This document shows positions 16,782 to 25,386 of a stretch of 64,000 nt of DNA, in pieces. The stretch comes from a virus. Numbering within the stretch: the first letter of the stretch is position 1; each line of letters opens with the position of its first letter. Where the stretch lies: the IMG/VR virus record IMGVR_UViG_3300028030_000007, positions 1-64,000 of that record, one strand, 5' to 3'. The position numbers and the translations under genes are program-made. The notes beneath the pieces were generated by a model. The model was not told the DNA's origin. It saw nothing but the letters and a program-made list of their open reading frames with translations, and made no database searches.

Positions 16782-17747
16782 ATGAAAATCAACTGGCAAA
16801 AGAATAACTACCAAACCTTTTACGCGTACACAAAGATTTCCATCGGGTCGAAAGACTCTCCAATCATGTACATTGAGAGTGAGGACGAATTTGAGTTTGA
16901 TGGAACGACGTTAAGGTACTCAGGGGCTGAGATGAACAAACCGTCACTTCGTTCTGTTATTGAAAAGCGAGGATGGGCCGGAACTGAGCCAAATGGACAC
17001 GTCAAGCCATTCGTAGTGAACAGGAAGGTGGCAAAATCAAAGACCGTACGAACAAATATGGGAGCTACTGATATTGAAAAAGAAGATATAATGGTGGTTG
17101 AGGAAGACGATATTGCAATTTCTAGAGTGAAAAGCGGTGACGAAAGAATCGCTGATTCAATATCAACGACAGTCATGAGTAACAATGACCCGGTTTCCGA
17201 TGAGGGGATGGTCGTTGGGATGATTTCGTCATCGAACAATTCAGTCATAGATATGTCTTCTGGCCACGGAAATACTATCGAAACTCATAAACAAGTTCGG
17301 ATGGCCTCAGATACGTCAGGAGAGCAAAAGGCCAAGGGAGGGCAAAGAAGAGTAATTCGTGACGGTATGATCGTTGGAAGGATCTCTTCACCGACAAGAT
17401 TTACAACGGACATGTCAAAATCTAATCTTACCGCTAAAGCCGTTGAAAACACAGTTGGCACGGGTAGGGTTATTGTTGAAGAACAGCCAGAACGAATTGT
17501 GAAACCGGCGGCGAAAAAACCGGCAGCGAAAAAACCAGTAGCGAAGACTGGTTCGAAGGTTGAAATTGCCAAGTCCATTTACAGTGGATTCCCTGATAAG
17601 TGGAATCTGTTCGGGAAGAAAGACTGGAAGATCGAACAGATCAAAAATTACGGGGAGCACCCGGATTTCATTCGTGCTCTTTATGCTATAGAGTCCAAAT
17701 CTATGAAAAAATATCTAGTATCTAAATATCCTAACATTCTGAAGTAG
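16782..17747 (+). CDS. Uncharacterised modular protein with duplicated motif and AK-rich linker
   Basis: A 321-residue protein of unknown function. Residues 1-95 look like a small folded domain (beta-rich, ending VVNRKV). A polar middle holds a duplicated motif: GMVVGMISSSNNSVIDMS near residue 141 and GMIVGRISSPTRFTTDMS near residue 194. A Lys/Ala/Pro linker with PAAKKPAAKKPVAK follows near residue 245. The C-terminal 60 residues form a compact helical module (EIAKSIYSGFPDKWNLFGKK, then IRALYAIESKSMKKYL). It has its own promoter candidate and hairpins on both sides, so it may be a separate transcription unit. A virion role is likely but unproven. Confidence 0.58.
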   Translation: MKINWQKNNYQTFYAYTKISIGSKDSPIMYIESEDEFEFDGTTLRYSGAEMNKPSLRSVIEKRGWAGTEPNGHVKPFVVNRKVAKSKTVRTNMGATDIEKEDIMVVEEDDIAISRVKSGDERIADSISTTVMSNNDPVSDEGMVVGMISSSNNSVIDMSSGHGNTIETHKQVRMASDTSGEQKAKGGQRRVIRDGMIVGRISSPTRFTTDMSKSNLTAKAVENTVGTGRVIVEEQPERIVKPAAKKPAAKKPVAKTGSKVEIAKSIYSGFPDKWNLFGKKDWKIEQIKNYGEHPDFIRALYAIESKSMKKYLVSKYPNILK

Positions 17748-17769
17748 ACAACACAAAGTCACTTAGTAT

Positions 17770-17800
17770 CAGCCCACCATCAATGTGGCTGTTGATTTTA
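17770..17800 (+). terminator. Possible intrinsic terminator
   Basis: CAGCC-C-AC (17770-17777, one bulged C) pairs with GTGGCTG (17785-17791) around a 7-nt loop and is followed by TTGATTTT. It sits 23 bases after the stop of the gene at 16782. The following 50 bases are an unusual CA-rich, gene-free stretch. Confidence 0.4.
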
Positions 17801-17851
17801 ACCACCACCATCACAAACAACAACAATACACACACCATGGATTACGCTATT

Positions 17852-17868
17852 TATGTATGATATACATA
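17852..17868 (+). promoter_or_regulatory. Inverted repeat beside the SD of the SWIM gene
   Basis: TATGTAT (17852-17858) and ATACATA (17862-17868) are exact inverted repeats with a 3-nt centre, directly before GAGGAA and the ATG at 17882. It could be an operator or a small hairpin limiting ribosome access. Confidence 0.35.
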
Positions 17869-17881
17869 GAGGAATAAAAGT

Positions 17882-19639
17882 ATGTCCATTGGAAAAGGTT
17901 TCGTTCTTAATGATGCTGCCATTTATTCATTTGAAGATCAAGATGTATACGACGACATAGTATCATTTGCCGCAGCAATACCATATAATCTACGCCCCCT
18001 TTTCCTAATTCCGATAGAAGTAGAAATTGAATATGAGGACAATCCACCTAGTGGAGTAGCCTCAACGAAGGTAGCGTCTGACGCCGCTGATCTGTTTAGT
18101 TATAGAACGCTCGTAACAGATGAAGACGCAAATTCTAAGGGCGTGTCGAACGGAATTTCGTCACCGGATACCACTGAGGTTGACTACCCGGTGTATGAGA
18201 GTCTTGATGGTGATTTCGGGACGAATGATGACGGACCACTTTTTAACAGATCGATAGACCTGGACCTGGACGGAAGACAATGGGGTCCGAATACTGGGTA
18301 CATGTCTGACGTTGATATAACAGAAACATATGATGAAGGTTATCCATATAGATCAAAAAATTTACCATCGGGTTATGTACATCATTCATCGATACTTCCT
18401 GTATATATTGTTAAGCTCGCCGCCGGAGCTATGGACTTTGCTGAAAGAACCAACATAAGACAAAAGAAATATTCTGAGTGGTGTTTACCGAAGATTAGAT
18501 CATATGATTTAGCTTTACATACTATGACGTTTAATGTTAAGTGTTCAAATAGTAACAAATCTCATGAAGTAATAGTGGCACTAAATCCAAACAATGAAGT
18601 CGCGGTCAGGTGTGATTGCGAATTCTGGAGATATTCAGGCCCTGATTATCATGCTGCGATAATTGGATATCTTTATGGGAAACAGAGGTCTAATGGTTTG
18701 CAACCTAAGATAAGGGACAAGGAGCATAATAACTACCTGTGCAAGCATTCATACTCTGTGTTAAAAATATTGGATGACACTATTACAAGTGTCATGAAAC
18801 AATATAAAGACAATGGCATAGATTATGAGAAAAATTTTAATAATGCATTTCGTGATATCATAAATGGTGTTTATAATAATAAAAAGGAAGTTAGCCAGGA
18901 ACCATTTAGATGGGATAGTAGAAGCACGTCAATACGTTATAGTGAAAAGACGCTTGAAAGAGTGTTGAGTGCTGTAAGCATGTATGAAGAAGCGAATGAT
19001 AAAGATATAATAACAAAGTTCAATAACTTAATGAAACTAAAGGGTGTTGAAATCTTTAGTGGAATAAGTGACGCTAGACTCGATACAGCGGTAAGAGCGT
19101 TTCAAAAAATGAGTCAGATAATGAATAATTTGATAAAGGGGATAGAATACGTTGAGAGTAAATACGAAGAAATAAATAAAATGGCTGAAAAGGGTCAAAA
19201 GGTTATGCCGACTCAATTTTATGAATATGATATGTATAGAGAAAAAGCCGTCGAATTGAAGGATATACTAAAGGGTAGGATTGAAGTCGCTGATGAGATA
19301 ATAAAAATACTTAAATACATGAAGGGCATGAAACCTGGTGATTATGTAAGACAGGGTTTGATGGAGGAATACCTAGAAAAAGTTAAGCAGTATGATGATT
19401 CAATAGGATCCATGTCAGAGTTTTCTGATAGCCTGAATGATGATGGTCTTTATGGAAGTGAAGATATGGAAGAAAATACCGATCCATCAACTGGCGTTGA
19501 AATCGATGAAGAAGAGATTGACAATGATGTCGTTGAACTCGTTGAAGACGCTAATGAAGAAATAGAACAAGATAGCGATATAGACGAAATTTCAGATATG
19601 CTGGAAGACTTTGAGTTTGAAGACGAGGATGAGATATAA
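17882..19639 (+). CDS. SWIM-type zinc-finger protein
   Basis: A 585-residue protein. The clearest element is a SWIM zinc finger: C244 and C246 in VRCDCEFW, then C287 and H289 in YLCKHS (CxC...CxH with a 40-residue spacer). SWIM modules bind nucleic acid or proteins. The N-terminal 180 residues contain an acidic, disordered segment. The C-terminal half is helical (residues 380-510, AFQKMSQIMNNLIKGIEYVE and onward) and ends in a very acidic tail (DISDMLEDFEFEDEDEI-like). The spacing and zinc ligands are directly visible; the role is unknown. Given its place in the structural block it may be a packaged or head-associated protein. Confidence 0.68.
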   Translation: MSIGKGFVLNDAAIYSFEDQDVYDDIVSFAAAIPYNLRPLFLIPIEVEIEYEDNPPSGVASTKVASDAADLFSYRTLVTDEDANSKGVSNGISSPDTTEVDYPVYESLDGDFGTNDDGPLFNRSIDLDLDGRQWGPNTGYMSDVDITETYDEGYPYRSKNLPSGYVHHSSILPVYIVKLAAGAMDFAERTNIRQKKYSEWCLPKIRSYDLALHTMTFNVKCSNSNKSHEVIVALNPNNEVAVRCDCEFWRYSGPDYHAAIIGYLYGKQRSNGLQPKIRDKEHNNYLCKHSYSVLKILDDTITSVMKQYKDNGIDYEKNFNNAFRDIINGVYNNKKEVSQEPFRWDSRSTSIRYSEKTLERVLSAVSMYEEANDKDIITKFNNLMKLKGVEIFSGISDARLDTAVRAFQKMSQIMNNLIKGIEYVESKYEEINKMAEKGQKVMPTQFYEYDMYREKAVELKDILKGRIEVADEIIKILKYMKGMKPGDYVRQGLMEEYLEKVKQYDDSIGSMSEFSDSLNDDGLYGSEDMEENTDPSTGVEIDEEEIDNDVVELVEDANEEIEQDSDIDEISDMLEDFEFEDEDEI

Positions 19640-19642
19640 CAA

Positions 19643-19984
19643 CTATCCGTTTTTCTTCTTGTCTTCTTTCCTTAACCGATCTACATCTGACCAAGAATCA
19701 ACAACTTCCCCTTTATAATTTGGGATCAATCGCATTTTTCCGTGATTGTCTTTCTGTCTTCTAGCGGCAGCAGCATTTTTCCTTTTCATCTGGCTTTGAA
19801 TTCTACCAGCTTTAGTTTCCCATCCGGGACCCTTAAATACAATATTTGTAGCAGGTGAAAAAGTATATTTGCATGTGCCTCCGCACATTTCACATTTTAC
19901 AGTAAACTCTTCCCTGTCATTTATGGAGCATATACCGTCCTGCACATTACCGCAATCTTCACACACAAAGTTATAAGTCGGCAT
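19643..19984 (-). CDS. FmdB-like zinc-ribbon protein
   Basis: A 113-residue minus-strand protein. It begins MPTYNFVCEDCG and continues with KCEMCGGTCKYTFSP, giving two CxxC pairs in the FmdB-type zinc-ribbon arrangement. The rest is a basic, probably disordered tail (QMKRKNAAAARRQKDNHGK). A paralogue is encoded at 29554-30000 on the other strand. FmdB-type ribbons are small nucleic-acid or protein-binding modules with poorly known roles. The stop lies 3 bases from the SWIM gene stop (convergent). Confidence 0.78.
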   Translation of the reverse strand: MPTYNFVCEDCGNVQDGICSINDREEFTVKCEMCGGTCKYTFSPATNIVFKGPGWETKAGRIQSQMKRKNAAAARRQKDNHGKMRLIPNYKGEVVDSWSDVDRLRKEDKKKNG

Positions 19985-19995
19985 TTTTTATAGAT

Positions 19996-20011
19996 CCTTT
20001 TATTTAAAAGG
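19996..20011. promoter_or_regulatory. Palindrome in a divergent intergenic region
   Basis: CCTTTTA-TT-TAAAAGG is a perfect 7-bp inverted repeat about 12 bases upstream of the minus-strand FmdB start and 50 bases before the plus-strand gene. Its place between divergent starts makes an operator plausible. Confidence 0.4.
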
Positions 20012-20020
20012 TTAGGTTTG

Positions 20021-20043
20021 TTATAGGTATTTGTAATAGATAA
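20021..20043 (+). promoter_or_regulatory. Candidate late-promoter motif, copy 1
   Basis: TTATAGGTATTTGTAATAGA closely matches TTATAAGTATTTGTTAACAG upstream of the sheath gene (31037). Both lie about 40-45 bases before a start codon. The shared TTATARGTATTTGT block is more than a generic -10 box and may be read by a phage-modified RNA polymerase. Confidence 0.5.
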
Positions 20044-20060
20044 CTATACACGAGGTAGTC

Positions 20061-20609
20061 ATGGCTAGTGTTTTAAGAGTAATTAATGGTCAACTTTACA
20101 ACAGGAGCATTTTGATAAATTCGTTAGATAACGGTTTACCAAATTCTCTTCCAGATGAGAGACATAAGCAACAAGTATATGTCCCGTACACGAATCCTAT
20201 CGACAGTAATGTCCCAGGATACTCAGATTTCACTCTGACCGATAGAGTTTTGAGATCAACAAATTCAGGGGTTATCAATAAACTCAATTCTGCCGGTATA
20301 ATCTCAATTGGTATAATAGATTCTGCTGATACTGTCGCTCCGACTGTTACATCGGCTTCTTACACTGATCCGACGATAACGATAAATGGAACCAAGTTCA
20401 CATCAATTTCACCGGACGTTACCTATGTAACATTCACAAATAACTCATCTGGTTTGTCTGTGACTGTTCCTAGCACTGATTTTGCCTCGGCTTCAGCTAC
20501 TCAAATTACTGTAAATAAGTCAAAGGTCGCAGCGATCGGTACTCCAGCTTCTGGTTGGACTCTTGTTGTGATGGCAAATTCAAAAACTGCTTCTGGCACC
20601 ATAGCGTAA
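20061..20609 (+). CDS. Virion protein with Ig/IPT-like C-terminal domain
   Basis: A 182-residue protein. The N-terminal 80 residues are polar without recognised features. Residues 90-182 look like an IPT/TIG or Ig-like beta-sandwich (SADTVAPTVTSASYTDPTIT, then VTFTNNSSGLSVTVPS and WTLVVMANSKTASGTIA). Such modules are common on phage capsids, necks and fibres, where they are surface-exposed. It leads the cluster running to 24.1 kb and has the motif at 20021 as probable promoter. Confidence 0.6.
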   Translation: MASVLRVINGQLYNRSILINSLDNGLPNSLPDERHKQQVYVPYTNPIDSNVPGYSDFTLTDRVLRSTNSGVINKLNSAGIISIGIIDSADTVAPTVTSASYTDPTITINGTKFTSISPDVTYVTFTNNSSGLSVTVPSTDFASASATQITVNKSKVAAIGTPASGWTLVVMANSKTASGTIA

Positions 20610-20622
20610 AGGTTTACCTAAA

Positions 20623-21408
20623 ATGAAGATAGTTACACTTAGAAGTGATATAGTCGGACTGAAAGTTGATGATATTGATCCAGTTAACAGAATAGCTGTT
20701 TGTAGGGAACCGCCAGGCCAGAACATAGAGATAAGTTATCCGTCTGATGATGAGATTCAGACAGTGATTGATAACTATGTTTATGTGTCAGTTCTTGGAT
20801 CTGATACTGCTGCTAGCATTGACACGTCGTCAGCGTATAATCTTCAACTAAAAAGAAGCGCTGCTGGCGTTACGGAAACGTTTGCTATAACGACTCATGG
20901 TGCTGGTACTGCTAAAACAGCGATCGTTAGCGAGCTTAATACAGCGTTTGCGTCTGCTTCAGCGACATTTGTTGCTAGGCTTGACGCTAGTAACAGAGTG
21001 ATAATCTCTAGCACTATCATTGGATCTAACTCTTACATTCAAGTGATAACTGGTGGCGCTAATGATATTGCCGGTGCACTTGGTTTGTCAGGGACAGTTA
21101 CCAGCACTACAGTTTCAGACATTAGAACTAACATCGTTCTTGGTGTTTCACCGTGGGCTGACATATCAATTACCAACATCGCTTCGATCGGAACTCATGA
21201 CCTGATGTTAGATTCGGACTTTAGTCCATTCTACTATGATCTGGTGCAAGTTTTAGGTGGAGTTATCGTTGAATCCGCTGAAGCGTTGACATCGTTTACT
21301 AGTGGCAAACTCCACGTTCTTAATGACACCTCGTTTACGTGGAATGGAACAGCTGGGATCGCAATAGCCTGTCTTGAAGACGACGGATCGACTCAGTTTA
21401 CGGTGTAA
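20623..21408 (+). CDS. Virion protein with flagellin-IN-like domain
   Basis: A 261-residue beta-rich protein. Residues 65-165 have the pattern of the 'IN' type module found in flagellins and some tail proteins: SSAYNLQLKRSAAGVTETFA, a helix (AKTAIVSELNTAF), then NRVIISSTIIGSNSYIQV and GANDIAGALGLSG. The same layout occurs in the sheath protein. The final 80 residues form another beta domain. It probably belongs to the neck, head completion or decoration set. Domain assignment is by pattern. Confidence 0.58.
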   Translation: MKIVTLRSDIVGLKVDDIDPVNRIAVCREPPGQNIEISYPSDDEIQTVIDNYVYVSVLGSDTAASIDTSSAYNLQLKRSAAGVTETFAITTHGAGTAKTAIVSELNTAFASASATFVARLDASNRVIISSTIIGSNSYIQVITGGANDIAGALGLSGTVTSTTVSDIRTNIVLGVSPWADISITNIASIGTHDLMLDSDFSPFYYDLVQVLGGVIVESAEALTSFTSGKLHVLNDTSFTWNGTAGIAIACLEDDGSTQFTV

Positions 21409-21411
21409 GCC

Positions 21412-21621
21412 ATGATTGATAACGACACCATAGTTAGAATAGCAAAGCAAATAGTCAAATCACGGGTTGCCAAGACTCATATCGTGAAAACGAAGGATGG
21501 CTATTGCATCAAGTCCACTAAAAACAAGCATTGGAACGGTGGATGCTACAAGACTAAGGAACAAGCTGAAGATCGAAACGATCAAATTGCCATGTTCTAC
21601 CACATGAATGGCGGCAAGTAA
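21412..21621 (+). CDS. Small basic uncharacterised protein
   Basis: A 69-residue basic protein starting 3 bases after the previous stop. The N-terminus (DTIVRIAKQIVKSRVAKTHI) is one of the family of basic amphipathic helices. The remainder (HIVKTKDGYCIKSTKNKHWN; GGCYKTKEQAEDRNDQIA) looks like a small beta-hairpin plus helix domain. No database family recognised. Confidence 0.62.
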   Translation: MIDNDTIVRIAKQIVKSRVAKTHIVKTKDGYCIKSTKNKHWNGGCYKTKEQAEDRNDQIAMFYHMNGGK

Positions 21622-21638
21622 CTGTAAAGTGAGTCATC

Positions 21639-22535
21639 ATGAGTGTTGTATTCAAACGTGGTGACGAACTTGGACGTCAAGATCTAAACGTCTTTCTAAA
21701 AGATTCCAACGACAAACCAGTAAACGCGGCGGAAATATCGTATAACATATACGATATGACCTCTGGAATGGAAGTGCTTCTTCCACCGGACGATCGTTCC
21801 CCGGTCAATCCGGCAGTCGGTGAATACTACGCGTCATTTGTCATTCCAAATGACGCTAACATTGGTGATTATAGAATTCGTTGGAAGGTAAAGCAATATC
21901 TGAATAGTAAGACTGTGAACATCGTTCAAGACTTTGCCGTTGTATCACAGCCAACAGAGGTTATAGCTTTACCAGGCGCTAGTGCGATTGAAATGGATCT
22001 ACTTCGTGGTCTTAGGATCATGTTGCGCGATAACAAACCTGATCGTAATTATCATTTCATACCACCAGCCGGTGAGTCCACTGTCAATGAATTTAATAGA
22101 GTGTTTGGGTTTATTTGGGAAGATGAAGAACTCATTGAATTCATGAGAATCGCTCTAGATTCAATAAATATGTATGCACCCCAAACATTCTATAACTCTC
22201 TAGATAGTTTGATGCAGGGTCATTCAAATTGGAGATCAGTGTTATATATGGGTGCTATGATATATGCGCTTAATGCTTTATCTATAAATTGGATACATGA
22301 TGAATTTAGCTATTCTATAGGCGGAGTATCATTAGATATCGATAAATCATCAAAATATATGGGTATGGCTGATTCAATATACTCAAAGTTTAATGAGATG
22401 GTTGAATCTGCGAAGTCCACAGTCCTGATCACTAAGGGACTGAAACAACAAAAGTTTGGTATTGGAATAAGGTCGTCATTTGGTCCATCGGTCGGTCGTG
22501 GAGCTTTGACTCCTAAGAGATTCATGGGAGTTTAA
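21639..22535 (+). CDS. Probable neck or head-completion protein with N-terminal Ig-like domain
   Basis: A 298-residue protein. Residues 1-105 look like a bacterial Ig/MG-type sandwich (QDLNVFLKDSNDKPVNAAEI, then GEYYASFVIPNDANIGDYRI). The C-terminal part is mainly helical (DLLRGLRIMLRDNKPDRNYH, IEFMRIALDSINMYAPQTFY) and resembles adaptor-like helical domains of head-tail connectors. It shares a transcript with the next two genes and lies upstream of the tail genes, which fits a neck location. Assignment is from architecture and position. Confidence 0.55.
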   Translation: MSVVFKRGDELGRQDLNVFLKDSNDKPVNAAEISYNIYDMTSGMEVLLPPDDRSPVNPAVGEYYASFVIPNDANIGDYRIRWKVKQYLNSKTVNIVQDFAVVSQPTEVIALPGASAIEMDLLRGLRIMLRDNKPDRNYHFIPPAGESTVNEFNRVFGFIWEDEELIEFMRIALDSINMYAPQTFYNSLDSLMQGHSNWRSVLYMGAMIYALNALSINWIHDEFSYSIGGVSLDIDKSSKYMGMADSIYSKFNEMVESAKSTVLITKGLKQQKFGIGIRSSFGPSVGRGALTPKRFMGV

Positions 22536-22538
22536 TTA

Positions 22539-22859
22539 ATGGTTAGCAAAAAACAAATAGGTAAAATAGCTAGTTCAATCGTTGCTGCTAAGAAAAAGAA
22601 GAAGCCTCCGGTTGAAGAGTTTAAAGATCCTGACTCCATCGATGGAGTTGAGATGTCCATTCTCATGTCTATAGACCTGTCCTCTGAGTTTGTTTTAACG
22701 GACCCGGACAACCTTAAGAAGGTGAAGAGCAAGCTCAAGAGAGAGATAAGGAAGGCCGTGAAGAATGCCATCGGAAGTTCATTGGAGGGTTATGCTGACG
22801 GTGAGCCTAGAATCGGTAACGTTTCGGTGTCATTAAGAGGCGGCCCTAACACTCTGTAA
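22539..22859 (+). CDS. Small uncharacterised protein
   Basis: A 106-residue protein 3 bases after the previous stop. The N-terminus (KKQIGKIASSIVAAKKKKKP) is another basic Ile/Ala helix. The rest has an acidic middle (DSIDGVEMSILMSIDLSSEF) and a Lys-rich helix (KKVKSKLKREIRKAVKNAIG), ending in a possible beta strand (IGNVSVSLRGG). Unknown role; part of the neck-candidate operon. Confidence 0.58.
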   Translation: MVSKKQIGKIASSIVAAKKKKKPPVEEFKDPDSIDGVEMSILMSIDLSSEFVLTDPDNLKKVKSKLKREIRKAVKNAIGSSLEGYADGEPRIGNVSVSLRGGPNTL

Positions 22860-22865
22860 TATCTA

Positions 22866-24119
22866 ATGCCCGCCCCAGAGGATAGAGTACCCAGAATAAT
22901 AAAGTATAAGCTTCAAGAGAGGTGGTCTACTCAGTATCCTCTTCCCCCAAAAGACGTTCAATACATACCGTGCTACGATCGTGGAAGGAATGACATTCGT
23001 TGGTCAAACCCGTCAGAGCTTGTGGGTAATGATGAGTTTGAAATAATCGGTGTTAATATTTACAGGTCATTTGATTCTTCTAGTGGACCATTCACTAGGC
23101 TTAATACTCATCCGGTTTCTTCACAATTTTGGAGAGATGACACAAAAATACGTGTTATTATAGATGAGGATGTGCATCATCATCTGCTTTCTAATGGTGA
23201 TGATGTACATGGTGATATTATACTACAAACGCAATATAAACCAATTTATATACATACTAGTCGTGATACACATGCTACGCTATATCATAACATAGATGTA
23301 AAAGTAAATAAAAAGAAGGTTCCCATATACTCTGTTGATAAAGTTAACGGTGTTATAACGTTGGATCGTACTTGGGTATTTGATGTTATATCACAATCAT
23401 TTGATAGATCAGATCTATCTAATTTAGATAGTGTTCCATTCACGATATCATACAAATATACTGAGAATGAACTTAATCAAAATATTTCACATAAATGTTT
23501 TTATAGAATAACAACGGTGGCTATGCATGACGGTGAACTCATTGAAACACCGATCGAGAGAGCTACGTCAACTAATAACGGTGAACTTGAAAGATTAGAT
23601 TATATCTGGGAAGAAGCCATACGACGAAATATGTGGATACTTTACCAGGGCGGTGAAAGAGTAAAACTTTTCATAAGAAAAACGACTGGCATCAAATGTA
23701 CATGTTATTCAGAAGAACATGGAAGAGCCAGAAATGACTGTCCAACTTGTTATGGGACCGGTTACGTCGGTGGGTATGAAGGGCCATTTGACATGATAAT
23801 CGCCCCTGATGACTCAGAAAAACAGATAGCACAATCTAACTTAGGGCTTTCTATGCACCACTCGTATGAGACATGGACAAGCCCATACCCAATGTTATCA
23901 CAACGAGATTTCATAGTAAAAAGAAACGGAGACAGGTATGGTATTGGTCCGGTTAGGATGCCGACCAATAGAGGAATGCAACTGCAACAGCATTTCACCG
24001 TTTCCCATTTAGACGATTCTGACGTGAGATATAACGTTCGAGTTGACGACTCAGACGTGATAGTTGATCCGACGATAAAAGATTCTACGACTCAAGAAAA
24101 TATAATGCGTTATTACTAA
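22866..24119 (+). CDS. Structural protein with zinc-binding CxC/CxxCxGxG motif
   Basis: A 417-residue beta-rich protein. Residues 45-120 look like a fibronectin-III type segment (EFEIIGVNIYRSFDSSSGPF). Residues 140-200 repeat the beta module also seen in the sheath and elsewhere (DVKVNKKKVPIYSVDKVNGV then a SYKYTENE end). A zinc site follows near residue 280: CTCYSEE, then CPTCYGTGYVGGYEG, resembling the DnaJ CxxCxGxG pattern. A related CxxCYGxGY motif is in the baseplate gene at 61815. It could be a head-tail joining or neck protein. The stop overlaps the minus-strand TilS stop by 4 bases. Confidence 0.6.
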   Translation: MPAPEDRVPRIIKYKLQERWSTQYPLPPKDVQYIPCYDRGRNDIRWSNPSELVGNDEFEIIGVNIYRSFDSSSGPFTRLNTHPVSSQFWRDDTKIRVIIDEDVHHHLLSNGDDVHGDIILQTQYKPIYIHTSRDTHATLYHNIDVKVNKKKVPIYSVDKVNGVITLDRTWVFDVISQSFDRSDLSNLDSVPFTISYKYTENELNQNISHKCFYRITTVAMHDGELIETPIERATSTNNGELERLDYIWEEAIRRNMWILYQGGERVKLFIRKTTGIKCTCYSEEHGRARNDCPTCYGTGYVGGYEGPFDMIIAPDDSEKQIAQSNLGLSMHHSYETWTSPYPMLSQRDFIVKRNGDRYGIGPVRMPTNRGMQLQQHFTVSHLDDSDVRYNVRVDDSDVIVDPTIKDSTTQENIMRYY

Positions 24120-24919
24120 CGCTTAATCATACCGCCGTATTTCACTACAAATCCACCAGGTAATTGAACGATAGCGGACTTTTTCTTATTTTTGATCACA
24201 TCGCTAATCGCTTCAATGTGGGATCTTTTGATTGAGTTTTCCATTTTATACTCAGACAGGTCGTCTGCTATGTTGCAAAGATGTTTTACGACCGATGGAG
24301 AGATCTCTTCAAGTTGTGGCAGAATACTATGTCTAATTCTAGACCTTAAGTACTTTTCATTGAAATTTGATGGATCGATAGCGTATTCAACGCCAACATC
24401 GTCTAAATATTTTTGAATTTGATCTTTTCTTAAGTGAAGGATCGGTCTGATGATCGTTATGTTTTCATCACTATTTTTATTCATGGGTGGCATGACTGAA
24501 AGACCGTTCGGACCGGATCCTCGAAGGATTCTCATGAGAACGGTTTCAGCCTTATCGTCGGCGTGATGTCCTAGAGCTAGTTTATTACGATCGTGTTGTT
24601 TGGCTATTTTGTATATTACCTTGTATCTTTCATCCCTAGCATTTTGCATAACATTTCTTGACCCATCAAAATGAATAGAAACACCGGTAAACATGAACCC
24701 GAATGATTTAGCTAATTTCCCTGCCAGTTTTACTTCATCTTTTGACTCTGGTCTTAGGTTATGATCTACTGATATTACGTGTACGTTTTTATAACCCAGT
24801 TTCCCTAAGGCATAGACTAAAAGTTGTGAATCCGGCCCGCCGGACGATCCAACAGCGAGTCTATCGTCTTCGTTAATTAAACCGTGTTTTTTGATGTATG
24901 ATGCGATTGATGATATCAT
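24116..24919 (-). CDS. tilS: tRNA(Ile)-lysidine synthetase
   Basis: Converts C34 of the CAU-anticodon isoleucine tRNA to lysidine so that it reads AUA. It has the PP-loop motif SSGGPDS (residues 25-31), VDHNLRPES (51-59), NVMQNARDERY, LGHHADDKAETVLMRILRGS and GLSMP-type continuation, IRPILHLRKDQI and DPSNFNEKYLRSRIRHSILP. All are core TilS signatures in the right order. At 267 residues it is the catalytic core without the long C-terminal domains of the E. coli enzyme. It is a lone minus-strand gene, stop-overlapping the gene on its left. Heavy AUA use in neighbouring genes gives an obvious benefit. The substrate tRNA is not in this window. Confidence 0.92.
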   Translation of the reverse strand: MISSIASYIKKHGLINEDDRLAVGSSGGPDSQLLVYALGKLGYKNVHVISVDHNLRPESKDEVKLAGKLAKSFGFMFTGVSIHFDGSRNVMQNARDERYKVIYKIAKQHDRNKLALGHHADDKAETVLMRILRGSGPNGLSVMPPMNKNSDENITIIRPILHLRKDQIQKYLDDVGVEYAIDPSNFNEKYLRSRIRHSILPQLEEISPSVVKHLCNIADDLSEYKMENSIKRSHIEAISDVIKNKKKSAIVQLPGGFVVKYGGMIKR

Positions 24920-24978
24920 TTGTTTTTAAATCTTTTTTCTATTTTGTTTATGTAAAATTACACCTGTATGCTAAAAAT

Positions 24979-25386
24979 ATGAAGACATCATCTAAAATGA
25001 AACAATACTCTGGGTGGGGAGAGTATGAAAATAGTCAGCTTTGTATCGATATTAAAAACGATATTATAAAAAGGGCTAGAAGGCTTGCTTCAACGTTAAC
25101 GTTGGATGAAGACATTGTTAAATTTGACCCATACGCTAATGAGTTTATTGATTTCATTAAAAACACTATAGATGATATTTATAATTGTGATTTGATCAAG
25201 GAGTTAAGAAAAATCCTTGAGGGTGAGTTTAAATCTGTTCATGACAACGCGTACAAATTTGAAATAAATCCTCCGACATATAAACAATCAAGTGGTTGGA
25301 AAATTTACAATAAATTCATTGGAAAGATCTACGCTATAATATATTATACCGATAATATAGGTAAAGGAAATAGAACTTATTCATGA
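24979..25386 (+). CDS. Uncharacterised protein
   Basis: A 135-residue protein from the ATG at 24979. An in-frame upstream start at 24898 would add 27 hydrophobic residues overlapping tilS antisense and is less likely. It is helical with a basic patch (IIKRARRLASTLTLDED) and a Tyr/Lys-rich C-terminus (WKIYNKFIGKIYAIIYY). It starts a run of four genes joined by ATGA overlaps (to 26943). No domain recognised. Confidence 0.55.
   Translation: MKTSSKMKQYSGWGEYENSQLCIDIKNDIIKRARRLASTLTLDEDIVKFDPYANEFIDFIKNTIDDIYNCDLIKELRKILEGEFKSVHDNAYKFEINPPTYKQSSGWKIYNKFIGKIYAIIYYTDNIGKGNRTYS

Noticed and set aside
16820-17248. Minus-strand ORF opposite the gene at 16782
   Set aside because: Composition mirrors the plus-strand frame and there is no SD or recognised motif.
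24898-24978. Hydrophobic N-terminal extension (27 residues) of the gene at 24979, resembling a signal peptide
   Set aside because: It is the antisense of the tilS start region and T-rich leader, and the ATG at 24979 gives a normal soluble protein.
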